In this document: piece after piece, positions 8,785 to 17,231 of the stretch
Layout of the letters: each line of letters opens with the position of its first letter
Numbering within the stretch: position 1 is the stretch's first letter
Assembly (NCBI GenBank): GCA_036822015.1
Contig: DAISIL010000004.1
Coordinates: forward strand, 1-64,000
Length of the DNA: 64,000 bases
Direction: 5' to 3'
DNA from: DAISIL01 sp036822015
GTDB lineage: Bacteria; Bacteroidota; Bacteroidia; Cytophagales; Bernardetiaceae
Notes under the pieces: model-generated
The model's input: only the letters and a program-made list of their open reading frames with translations
Databases searched by the model: none
Told to the model about the DNA's origin: nothing
Made by a program: the position numbers and the translations under genes

Positions 8785-9802
8785 TGAAAGTTTTCTTTTT
8801 TTGGATGAAATACGCCCAAACTACGCTCTTATGATACAAGCCACGAAGGGAAGAAAGCGGCTTAGCTGGGGCGATCTCCTGGATGGCTTTGCGCTTGTCT
8901 CGGATCGCCCGCCAGTGTGCATACAAATAAAAATGCGACCGCAGCACCGCCCAAAAATGCGACCATTGCCCCTGCAACAAAAAACGCAAACCAGCCACAC
9001 CATCCAGGCTCATCCGCACAAAAAGCCGTCCCAACAAGCCCCTGCGCGGTAGGTTCTTGCAGAGCATCAACAAGTTATTACGGAAGTTGAGGTATGTCTT
9101 GAAAGGGCTTCCCGCCTGGAGCGTTCCACCGCCGACGTGATACACGGTGCTTTCAGGGAAACAAAAAATTTGGTAGCCTGCATTTTGGAGCCGCCAGCAC
9201 CAGTCAATTTCCTCCATGTGCGCAAAAAAATCGGGGTCTAAGCCGCCGTATTGATGCCACAACTTAGCCCTGACGACCAAACAGGCCCCCGAAGCCCAAA
9301 AAATCTCCGTTGGATCATCGTATTGCCCTGCATCTGTTTCGAGGGTATCAAAAACACGCCCCCGGCAAAAGGGAAATCCCCAGCGGTCTATCCAGCCGCC
9401 CGCCGCTCCTGCGTACTCGAACAAATGGGGTTCCCGATGGCTACGGATTTTGGGTTGGCAGGCAGCTACCCTTGGGTGCTTATCCATCTGATCCAAAAGA
9501 GGTACAAGCCAGTTTTCGGTAACGGCTACGTCTGAGTTGAGCAGCACATAATACGTCGCCTTTATCCGGGCTAAGGCTCGGTTGTAGCCCTCGGCAAAGC
9601 CCCAGTTGCGCTGCAAATCCAGGCAAAGTACCTGGGGATAATGCGCTTGTAGCCAATCTAGGGACCCATCAGTGGATCCGTTGTCGGCCACAACAAAAGC
9701 GATGTCTTTTTCTCCGTTGGGGGTGTGTGCCAGCAACAAAGGCAGGAACTGCTCCAGCCAGTGCTTTCCGTTGTAGTTCAGGATCACGACTGCGGCACGC
9801 AT
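8756..9802 (-). CDS. Glycosyltransferase family 2, rhamnosyltransferase-like
   Basis: 348 residues. GT-A fold marks: VVILNYNGKHWLEQFLP, VVADNGSTDGS, LNSDVAVTENWL (DxD-like site), ASGACLVVRAKLW and HMEEIDWCWRLQNAGY, followed by a C-terminal pair of amphipathic or membrane-contacting helices (LGRLFVRMSLDGVAGLRFLL). This is the WbbL-like branch that adds sugars to cell-surface polysaccharide or glycolipid. Donor and acceptor are not predictable. It lies 6 bases downstream of the ybaB-like gene, and no polysaccharide cluster surrounds it. Its stop runs into the convergent monooxygenase gene. Confidence 0.85.
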   Translation of the reverse strand: MRAAVVILNYNGKHWLEQFLPLLLAHTPNGEKDIAFVVADNGSTDGSLDWLQAHYPQVLCLDLQRNWGFAEGYNRALARIKATYYVLLNSDVAVTENWLVPLLDQMDKHPRVAACQPKIRSHREPHLFEYAGAAGGWIDRWGFPFCRGRVFDTLETDAGQYDDPTEIFWASGACLVVRAKLWHQYGGLDPDFFAHMEEIDWCWRLQNAGYQIFCFPESTVYHVGGGTLQAGSPFKTYLNFRNNLLMLCKNLPRRGLLGRLFVRMSLDGVAGLRFLLQGQWSHFWAVLRSHFYLYAHWRAIRDKRKAIQEIAPAKPLSSLRGLYHKSVVWAYFIQKKKTFTTLLPPRVR

Positions 9803-9808
9803 ACCTGG

Positions 9809-10156
9809 CTATTGCCCGCCTCCGCCCATGAGTTTGTCCAGATCGAAGCCCTCCATGTTGGGCAAGAACGACGCGGTACTTTTTTGGATATGCTCTCGGC
9901 TTTTCTCTTCCACGAGTTCCATGGCTTTGTTGATGGCTGCGATAATCAAGTCGTTCATCATCTCTTTATCGTCAGGCTTAATCAAGTCATTGTCGATTTC
10001 GATCTTTACAACGCGATGCTTGCCATTAACAGTGGCTTTTACCATACCTGCACCTGCTTCGGCTTCGGCGATAATCTGCTCGAGTTCGTCTTGGGCTTCC
10101 TGGAGCTTGGATTGCATCTCGCGCACCTTGCCCATCATTTTGAACATGTCTTTCAT
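9809..10156 (-). CDS. YbaB/EbfC family nucleoid-associated protein
   Basis: 115 residues of the small DNA-binding YbaB family. A long first helix (MFKMMGKVREMQSKLQEAQDELEQIIAEAEAGAG) is followed by the strand block MVKATVNGKHRVVKIEIDNDLI and a second helix LIIAAINKAMELVEEKSREH. The tail ends in a Gly/Gln-rich GGGGQ. Family members form homodimers that coat DNA. It is usually next to dnaX-recR, but here it stands between a fatty-acid hydroxylase and a glycosyltransferase, all on the minus strand with gaps of 33 and 6 bases, so the three are probably one unit. Confidence 0.9.
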   Translation of the reverse strand: MKDMFKMMGKVREMQSKLQEAQDELEQIIAEAEAGAGMVKATVNGKHRVVKIEIDNDLIKPDDKEMMNDLIIAAINKAMELVEEKSREHIQKSTASFLPNMEGFDLDKLMGGGGQ

Positions 10157-10189
10157 GGAGGCTTTTTTGATCTGTCTTAATAAAAAAAT

Positions 10190-10792
10190 TTAACTTTTCT
10201 TAGGCATCGTGCCAAACACCCAGTCCCAGAGCGGCGAAGAAACACCAAAGGCTACGGTATCATCCTTGTAATGGTGGATGCCATGATGTACCCAAAGGAC
10301 TTTGAAGATATTTTTGGGTGGGCGAAAGGCGTGCACGATGTAATGCACACAAAGATAAGAGGCATAGCCCGTAATGAAGCCAGGCAAAAAGCCAAACGTG
10401 TAGTCGCCCATGATCGCTCTTGTCCCCAGGAAAAGCAAAGCAGCCAGCGTAACACTCACCAGGGGAGGCATCGCTAGGCGGGTTTTGTCTTTGGGAAAGT
10501 CGTGGTGTACCCCGTGAAAGTTGTAACGGATCTTGCGCCGCCATTCGGTGGTGGGTGCCATGTGAAAAACGCCCTTGTGTACCAGGTATTCCACTAAGGT
10601 AAAGAGCAGTAGCCCACTGAAAAACAGCGCCGATAGCTGCCATACCGGAAGAGCCGTTTGATTTACACCATATGCCAGCATCACGATGGATAAGCCATAA
10701 AAGATCGTCAGCGGAACAGCAATGTGCGTTCGGGTGAGGTATTCCAGAACGGGGCTGGAAAATATTTTCTTGGTGCCTGTGTTAGAAGCCAT
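10190..10792 (-). CDS. Fatty acid hydroxylase / sterol desaturase family protein
   Basis: The ATG at 10792 gives 200 residues (MASNTGTKKIFSSPVLEYL). It is an integral-membrane di-iron oxygenase with the histidine clusters HKGVFH, HGVHHDFPKDKTRL, HYIVHAF and HHGIHHYKDDTVAFGVSS, and hydrophobic segments at about 30-50, 57-77 and 115-150. Length and pattern resemble Scs7/FA2H-type sphingolipid fatty-acid hydroxylases, so hydroxylation of a lipid acyl chain is a reasonable guess in a phylum that makes sphingolipids and sulfonolipids. A TATCTTTG -7 type box lies at 10820-10827. Upstream in-frame codons to 10879 would add 29 unconserved residues. Confidence 0.82.
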   Translation of the reverse strand: MASNTGTKKIFSSPVLEYLTRTHIAVPLTIFYGLSIVMLAYGVNQTALPVWQLSALFFSGLLLFTLVEYLVHKGVFHMAPTTEWRRKIRYNFHGVHHDFPKDKTRLAMPPLVSVTLAALLFLGTRAIMGDYTFGFLPGFITGYASYLCVHYIVHAFRPPKNIFKVLWVHHGIHHYKDDTVAFGVSSPLWDWVFGTMPKKS

Positions 10793-10894
10793 GGTTAGTT
10801 TGAAAGCAGATTGATTGTACAAAGATAGAAAAACAGTGCAATATACTACTAAATCATTTACCTTCGCTTTAACGAGCAATCAAAGACTATTGTT

Positions 10895-12130
10895 ATGGTA
10901 CTAAATTATGTTTGGATTGGCTTTTTCCTTTTGGGGACACTAGCGGCTCTCCTGCGTTGGATCGTTTTGGGCGATCCGAGTGCCTTTCCGGCCATGATGG
11001 AAGGCACCTTCAAGATGGCTAAATTGGGCTTCGAGATTGCCCTCGGACTGACCGGGCTCATGACCCTCTGGCTCGGGCTGATGAAGGTCGGCGAAGCGGC
11101 CGGTGTCGTGCGTGCCTTAGCCTGGCTGGTGCGTCCGCTGTTTCGGCGTATTTTCCCCGAAATCCCCCCCGACCATCCGGCTATGGGGGCAATGCTCATG
11201 AATATTTCGGCCAATATGCTCGGGCTAGATAACGCAGCTACACCTTTGGGGATCAAGGCGATGAAAGAAATGCAAAGCCTTAACCCTACACCAGATCGAG
11301 CCACCAATGCCCAGATCATGTTTTTGGTCTTGAATACCTCTGGCCTGACCCTGATTCCGATCACGATCATCCTCTACCGCCAAGTCCGTGAGGCAGAGCA
11401 GCCCACGGATGTCTTTATTCCCATTCTGCTGGCTACTTTTGTCGCGACCCTGGGCGGTATCCTCATCACGGCTATCTTCCAACGGATTCGCCTTTGGGAT
11501 AGCGTCGTGATGGCGTATCTGGGCGGATTGACAGCCCTGATCGGAGGGGTGATTTATTTGTTCCTTGAACTCCCCCCCGAAACTACCGAGCAGATTTCAA
11601 AAACTGTCAGTGGCGTACTCATCGTCGGTCTGATGACCGGGTTTGTCGCAGCGGCAGCTTACAAGCGTGTGCCCGTGTATGAGACCTTCGTTGAAGGCGC
11701 CAAAGAGGGCTTTGCTGTGTCTATCCAGATTATCCCGTTTTTGGTGGCGATACTGGTGGGGGTGGGTGTATTTCGGGAATCAGGTGCTTTGGGTATCCTC
11801 ATTGAAGGCATTCGCTGGGTGGTGGAGCAGATGGGTGGAAACGCTGACTTTGTGCCGGCACTACCGACGGCTTTTATGCGCCCGTTTAGTGGAGGTGGCG
11901 CTCGGGCATTGATGTTTGAGGCAATGAATACCTATGGAGTGGATTCTTTTGTGGGGCGGCTGGTCTCGATCATGCAAGGCTCTACGGATACGACATTTTA
12001 TGTGCTGGCCGTCTATTTTGGTGCCGTGAAGGTGCGTCAGACCCGTCATGCAGTCGCGTGTGGATTGTTCGCTGACTTGTGCGGGCTAGTGGCGGCTATT
12101 GCGATAGCGTATGTGTTTTTTGGGGGATAA
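10895..12130 (+). CDS. Fused SpmA-SpmB nucleoside-recognition (Gate) membrane protein
   Basis: 411 residues with two nucleoside-recognition/Gate domains in tandem. The SpmA half includes MEGTFKMAKLGFEIALGLTG and MNISANMLGLDNAATPLGIKAMKEMQ; the SpmB half includes VEGAKEGFAVSIQIIPFLVAILVGVGVF and FMRPFSGGGARALMFEAM. About nine membrane segments are seen. In Bacillus SpmA and SpmB are separate and act in spore core dehydration; in non-sporulating Bacteroidota the fused form is widespread with unknown role, perhaps transport. It is divergent from the hydroxylase gene and stands alone. Confidence 0.88.
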   Translation: MVLNYVWIGFFLLGTLAALLRWIVLGDPSAFPAMMEGTFKMAKLGFEIALGLTGLMTLWLGLMKVGEAAGVVRALAWLVRPLFRRIFPEIPPDHPAMGAMLMNISANMLGLDNAATPLGIKAMKEMQSLNPTPDRATNAQIMFLVLNTSGLTLIPITIILYRQVREAEQPTDVFIPILLATFVATLGGILITAIFQRIRLWDSVVMAYLGGLTALIGGVIYLFLELPPETTEQISKTVSGVLIVGLMTGFVAAAAYKRVPVYETFVEGAKEGFAVSIQIIPFLVAILVGVGVFRESGALGILIEGIRWVVEQMGGNADFVPALPTAFMRPFSGGGARALMFEAMNTYGVDSFVGRLVSIMQGSTDTTFYVLAVYFGAVKVRQTRHAVACGLFADLCGLVAAIAIAYVFFGG

Positions 12131-12143
12131 GAACTGCCATTTT

Positions 12144-12551
12144 TTATCTTTTGCGCCACCGCCTTCTTTTTTTGTATTTGGGTTGCTCTTGTGAGGTAAT
12201 GGCGAGACCGCCATTGAACAGCGCCATCTCCACGTAGGCTTCTGTCTTCTCGTACAGGCGTGCTAGAGCTTCTATCGACATGCCCTTCAGGTAATTCGAT
12301 ATAATTTTTTGGTGAAGTATCTCACCTGTATCGTATTGGTTATCGCTCATCTGCCGACGGTAATCCGTCAAAACCAAAATAAGATCGCTCAATACACGCG
12401 GGTTAATTTTGATGATTTGTCTCTCCTCTTCGTCTTTATGGAAGATTTGCGTAACTTCAACGTAAAGATGATTGTTGGTATGCTTAACCAAATCAACCAA
12501 AAAGGTACTGCGGGGCAGGATGAGTTGTGTTGTATCTAAGATTTCTTTCAT
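12144..12551 (-). CDS. Uncharacterised small protein with Arg/Lys-rich C-terminus
   Basis: 135 residues, family not recognised. The N-terminal half reads as alternating strands with a helix (STFLVDLVKHTNNHLYVEVTQ, IIKINPRVLSDLILVLTDYR). The second half is helical (LHQKIISNYLKGMSIEALARLYEKTEAYVEMAL) and might form a helix-turn-helix-like unit. The end is strongly basic (KYKKRRRWRKR). The layout suggests nucleic-acid binding, but that is inference. A good promoter precedes it and it is divergent from tamB. A PUR-alpha-like (DUF3276) relation was considered but cannot be shown. Confidence 0.7.
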   Translation of the reverse strand: MKEILDTTQLILPRSTFLVDLVKHTNNHLYVEVTQIFHKDEEERQIIKINPRVLSDLILVLTDYRRQMSDNQYDTGEILHQKIISNYLKGMSIEALARLYEKTEAYVEMALFNGGLAITSQEQPKYKKRRRWRKR

Positions 12552-12576
12552 TTATTTTTTGTTTTATTTCTGATAA

Positions 12577-12607
12577 TAAAGATATAATTTTCCACCTATA
12601 TTCCAAA
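12577..12607 (-). promoter_or_regulatory. Probable promoter of the 135-residue protein gene
   Basis: On the minus strand TTTG (12604-12607) is followed after 19 bases by TATCTTTA (12577-12584), one mismatch from TAnnTTTG. The box ends 25 bases before the start codon at 12551. Spacing fits the Bacteroidota consensus. Confidence 0.5.
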
Positions 12608-12630
12608 ACAAAGCGTATCTTTCATTTACC

Positions 12631-15600
12631 ATGAAGGCCATCAAATATCACTCTTTGCGCGTAATTCGGCGTTGGCTGCGGCAGCGGTCATGGTGGCGTT
12701 TTTGGGGTGGTTTTTTGGGGCGTAGCGTAATGGGGCTGCTGGTCTTGATGGGGCTGTTAAGCAGCGAGTCCGTACAAACATTTTTGGCCCAACAGGCGAC
12801 AAGCTACCTCGGGCCGCGCCTTGGCTTTGTCATTGAGATCGGCCGTCTGGGGCTAGACTTTCGGGGTAATATCCGCCTGCAAGAGGTCTATGTGGGCCGA
12901 GCAGAAGGCAAGGGAATGCTAGATGCCCAAGACCTGCGGCTCACCTTCGACTGGGAGGCACTGATCCAGCGGGGCGACTTGCGGATTGAGTACATCCAAC
13001 TCAAAAACGCCTGCTTCGATATGATCTTTGAGCCGGATTCCTCCGACTACAACATCAATTTGTTCATTCGAGCCATCGAACGCCTGGCAAGCAGTAGCCC
13101 TGACCCCAGCGACACCAGCGCGGCCCCTTTCGAGATTGGTAACTTTTACCTCGAAAACGTCAATTTTAGCCTCCAGGACCCGACCATCGCCGCCCTTGAT
13201 TCGGGGGAGTTTGATCCGGCCCATTTTGAGCTAACCCACATCACGGGCGCGGCCCGAAACTTTTACGCCTCCCGAGATACCATCCAACTCGAAGCCGAGG
13301 GCTTGCAATTTCAGGAAAGCAAAAGCGATATTTTTGTGGCCGAACTGACTACATTTTTTCGCATCTGCCGCAAGGGCATGGACTTTGAACGCCTCCGCCT
13401 CCAGATCGGGGAAAGCATCCTGCGGCACACCCTACGCCTGCGCTACAACGGCTACGCCGATATGAAGAACTTCACCCAAAAGGTACGCCTGGAAGCCGCC
13501 CTACAAGAGAGTTTCTTGACAACCGACGACCTGGCAAAATTTCTACCCGCCTTAAAGTCCTACCAGGATGCCTTTTGGATCACCGCCGATGCCCGAGGGC
13601 GTATAGAGAGCCTGTCGCTGGACATACACAGCCTTAAATTCGGGACGGAGAGCCACCTTACCGGAACAGCCTACCTGCGCGGGCTACCCAAAATCGACGA
13701 GACCTTCCTCAAAATACACCTCGAATCCTCCATCGTCCATACCCGAGACCTCAAAACATGGCTGGGGCTGAAAGAGTCGCAAAACTTTTTTCAGCTAGGA
13801 AAAATGCAACTCAACGCCAACTTTGTCGGTATGATCGGGGATTTTATCGCCGATGGTGTATTTGATACCCGCTACGGGCGCATCATCTCCGACATCAACC
13901 TCAAGCTCCACCAACAACAAAGCTACAGCGGCAAACTCACCCTTCAGGCATTCGACCTCGGGCGTTGGCTCAACATCCCGGATATGGGCAAAATCAGCCT
14001 GCGCGGAACGATCAACGGCCGTGGTCTCAACCAAAAGGCAGCCAACTTCCAACTCGATGGCGTAGTGGATTCGGTGATTTTTAATGCCTATACCTACAAA
14101 GACATCCGACTGGATGGTTACTTTTTGAAAGAAGCCTTTCAAGGAAAAATAAACAGCGAAGACCCCAACCTAACCCTAGCCCTGGAAGGCAAACTCGACC
14201 TAAGCGACAGTAGTTTTTTCTTGACCGCCGACACCCTGTCCATCGACTTTCAAGCCCTACGGTTTAGCCAAACGCCCCTGCGCCTATACACCCAATTTCA
14301 GGCAGATTTCATCGGGCTTGACCCCGACAAAACCCTCGGTGATGTCCACTTTGATACCCTCTATCTGGCCTACAACGACCAAACCGACCTCACCCTAGAT
14401 GGGCTATACCTCGAGGCCTGCACCGACCAAAACCAACAACGCACCATAGCCGTACATTCGGCGGCCTTGTACAGCTCACTCTACGGCAACTTCACCTTTG
14501 CGCGTCTGCTCACCGACCTCAACCGCTACCAACGCAACTACCGAGCTTACCTTATCGGCGATACGCTACGGCAGGAAACACCAGCAGATTTTATGCCTTA
14601 CAGCATAGACTACGAGTTACACATTGCTGACTCTGAACCCTTTGCAAGAGCTTTTCTAAATAAACTATCCCTACGCGATACCTTGCGCATACGGGGACGG
14701 ACGCAGATATGGCCCGACTCGGTGGCCGCTCAACTAGACCTTAGCCTGGGTAAGATCACCTACCAAAACCAGCAACTCTCCGGCATCAAAGTCGATGCCT
14801 CCCTCCACAAGTCCCCCAACAACGCTGCCTTTATCTCCCATCTTGCCCTCCACAGCACACGCCAACACATCGCCGGATTAGACCTTGAACGGATGGAACT
14901 CCTGGCCGATCTCCAAAAAAAACACCTCCTTTTTTCTCACACCTTGCGCCAACAAGACAGCAAAGATAGCCTCCATTGGCAAGGAAAAATCGCCATCGAA
15001 AACATCGACGATACAAGTGCTCTTCGGCTAACGATTGCTCCCCCACAACTCAACCTCCTTGGGCAAGGATGGACAGGCAAAGACACGACCCGCATCTGGT
15101 GGCAAGGCCCAGAGATCATCCTCGAGGATACGTTTCTGCTCGGCTATCAGGATGCTTTTGTATCCCTTGCGGGGCGCGTTTCGGAGGATAGCACAGCCAG
15201 GTTGCAGTTCAAGCTCGCCTCGATTGATCTACAAATGTTCTCCGCCTACACGGGCTATCACCTCGAAGGTATGGCCCAACTCGATGCCCAGATCGGGGAA
15301 ATCTACGGCAACCTACACCTGGACGGCACGGCAGCCATCAGCCAGCTACATCTGAACGGCCATGACTTCGGGGATATTCATCTGGCCTCTGCCTGGGAGG
15401 ATGCCAACAACGCCATCAAACTCGAGATCGACTACCTCCAAAATCGCCGCAACGTCTTGCGCCTCTCGGGCTACTACCTCCCGATGGCCGACCATCAAGA
15501 GTCCCTCAACCTGGATGCCGAGTTTGTGGGTGTGCGCTTGAAGCCGCTCGAGGTCTTTGCCGAAGGGCTGATCTCTGACCTGGACGGACGGACGTATGGG

Positions 15601-17178
15601 GCAGTCAAGGTAAGAGGCACGCCCCAGAAGCCCAAATTGAGTGGTAGTTTGTTTGTAACCGGAGGAGGGCTGCGCGTGGATTATCTCAATACCCATTATC
15701 GCTTTTCGGATAAAATCGACATCGAAGAAGATCATTTTATCCTCGACCGATTCAAACTCATCGACACCAATGGACGGCGGGCTTTCCTTGATGGCGGTGT
15801 TTATCACAGTGATTTCAAAAACTTTTTGGTACGGATGCGCGGCGATATGAGCGATTTTTTGATGCTCAACACCAACGCCCAAAGCCCCGAACCCTACTAT
15901 GGGCAGGCCGTCGGGACGGGCAACCTAAGCATCGACGGAGACCTGGACAACCTGCAAGTGGAAGTCAATGCCACCGTTGGGCGGCAAACGCGCCTCTACC
16001 TCCCCCTCGATGGCTACGAAGGCGTAACGGTGCGCGACTACATCCGTTTTGTGCCTCCCCCCGATACAACCACCGAAGCCTCAACGGAGGATACCCGCCC
16101 CACCAACACCACCCACTTTTCGCTCTTGCTCAACCTGGAGATCACCGAGAAAGCCTACGCCGAGGTGATCTTTGATCGACGGGCAGGAGATTTGATCCGG
16201 GGCAGCGGACGCGGCAAGATTGCGTTCAATTACAGTTCAAGGGGTGATTTTTCGATGTTTGGCGATGTAATGATTGTGGACGGAAGCTACAATTTTACGT
16301 TTCTCAATGTAGTCAATAAACGCTTTGATGTCAAGCCTGGTAGCCGTATCGCCTGGTCAGGGGATCCCTACAAAGCCCAGCTAGACCTAACGGCAGTTTA
16401 TGAGCAATACGCCTCGCTGGCTCCCATCTTATCGCTCCAGGATAGCAGCGTTCGCAACAACAGTGCCTTGCAGCGCAAATACCCCGTGCGGGTCAATTTG
16501 GGGATGCGGGGCGACCTGTACAAACCCGATTTGAGCTTCGGGATTGACTTTCCGGAATACCCGCCCGTGGTTGTCGTCAATGGCTTACCACTTTCGATGC
16601 AAGGGCAGGTGGCCGCCTTCGAGACCCGCATCCAGAACGATGCCCAGGAACTCAACCGACAGGTTTTTAGTCTGATCGTCTTGCGGCGGCTGGCCGAATC
16701 GAATACCTTTGAGGGCGTAAACCAATCGGCGGGGAGTAGCGTGGGTGAGTTGTTGAGTAACCAGTTGAGTTATTGGGTCTCTCAGGTCGATGATCGCTTG
16801 GAGGTCGATCTGGACATGAACGGCCTCAATCGCGATGCCCTCACGGGGGCGCAGCTACGGCTCTCCTACTCCATGCTCGACGGGCGGGTACGGATCATGC
16901 GGGAGGGGGGCTTCACGAACGTACAAAACCAGGCTGACCTCTCGAGTATCGCCGGCGACTGGACGCTGGAATACATCATCACCGAAGATGGACGGTTTCG
17001 GGCGAAGGTCTATCATCGCAACAACCTCAGCAGTTTTGGGGCTGCCCTGGGCAACACCTCCACGGCTGGTGCTAGCTTGTTGGCTACCTACAGCTTTGAT
17101 CGGCTGCAAGAAATCTTCCGCCTACCCCGAAGCAAATCCCCCAACCTGGTACGCGATAACGAGATTTTGTTGGAGTAG
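12631..17178 (+). CDS. TamB-like translocation/assembly protein (DUF490)
   Basis: 1515 residues. A basic N-terminus and one membrane anchor (about residues 24-45, GGFLGRSVMGLLVLMGLLS) precede a very long run of beta strands typical of AsmA/TamB repeats. The C-terminal DUF490 part is visible at KIDIEEDHFILDRFKLIDTNGRRAFLDGG and in the final segment with LSNQLSYWVSQVDDRLEVDLD and ATYSFDRLQEIFRL. TamB proteins span the periplasm as a hydrophobic groove and help outer-membrane protein insertion or lipid transport. In Bacteroidota a TamA/BamA-like partner is often unlinked, and none is beside it here. Similar length to other Bacteroidota TamB proteins. Confidence 0.87.
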   Translation: MKAIKYHSLRVIRRWLRQRSWWRFWGGFLGRSVMGLLVLMGLLSSESVQTFLAQQATSYLGPRLGFVIEIGRLGLDFRGNIRLQEVYVGRAEGKGMLDAQDLRLTFDWEALIQRGDLRIEYIQLKNACFDMIFEPDSSDYNINLFIRAIERLASSSPDPSDTSAAPFEIGNFYLENVNFSLQDPTIAALDSGEFDPAHFELTHITGAARNFYASRDTIQLEAEGLQFQESKSDIFVAELTTFFRICRKGMDFERLRLQIGESILRHTLRLRYNGYADMKNFTQKVRLEAALQESFLTTDDLAKFLPALKSYQDAFWITADARGRIESLSLDIHSLKFGTESHLTGTAYLRGLPKIDETFLKIHLESSIVHTRDLKTWLGLKESQNFFQLGKMQLNANFVGMIGDFIADGVFDTRYGRIISDINLKLHQQQSYSGKLTLQAFDLGRWLNIPDMGKISLRGTINGRGLNQKAANFQLDGVVDSVIFNAYTYKDIRLDGYFLKEAFQGKINSEDPNLTLALEGKLDLSDSSFFLTADTLSIDFQALRFSQTPLRLYTQFQADFIGLDPDKTLGDVHFDTLYLAYNDQTDLTLDGLYLEACTDQNQQRTIAVHSAALYSSLYGNFTFARLLTDLNRYQRNYRAYLIGDTLRQETPADFMPYSIDYELHIADSEPFARAFLNKLSLRDTLRIRGRTQIWPDSVAAQLDLSLGKITYQNQQLSGIKVDASLHKSPNNAAFISHLALHSTRQHIAGLDLERMELLADLQKKHLLFSHTLRQQDSKDSLHWQGKIAIENIDDTSALRLTIAPPQLNLLGQGWTGKDTTRIWWQGPEIILEDTFLLGYQDAFVSLAGRVSEDSTARLQFKLASIDLQMFSAYTGYHLEGMAQLDAQIGEIYGNLHLDGTAAISQLHLNGHDFGDIHLASAWEDANNAIKLEIDYLQNRRNVLRLSGYYLPMADHQESLNLDAEFVGVRLKPLEVFAEGLISDLDGRTYGAVKVRGTPQKPKLSGSLFVTGGGLRVDYLNTHYRFSDKIDIEEDHFILDRFKLIDTNGRRAFLDGGVYHSDFKNFLVRMRGDMSDFLMLNTNAQSPEPYYGQAVGTGNLSIDGDLDNLQVEVNATVGRQTRLYLPLDGYEGVTVRDYIRFVPPPDTTTEASTEDTRPTNTTHFSLLLNLEITEKAYAEVIFDRRAGDLIRGSGRGKIAFNYSSRGDFSMFGDVMIVDGSYNFTFLNVVNKRFDVKPGSRIAWSGDPYKAQLDLTAVYEQYASLAPILSLQDSSVRNNSALQRKYPVRVNLGMRGDLYKPDLSFGIDFPEYPPVVVVNGLPLSMQGQVAAFETRIQNDAQELNRQVFSLIVLRRLAESNTFEGVNQSAGSSVGELLSNQLSYWVSQVDDRLEVDLDMNGLNRDALTGAQLRLSYSMLDGRVRIMREGGFTNVQNQADLSSIAGDWTLEYIITEDGRFRAKVYHRNNLSSFGAALGNTSTAGASLLATYSFDRLQEIFRLPRSKSPNLVRDNEILLE

Positions 17179-17231
17179 GGCAGACGGCTTTTTTTCCCTA
17201 ACTTTGCCCAACATCACAAACAACAGCAGTT

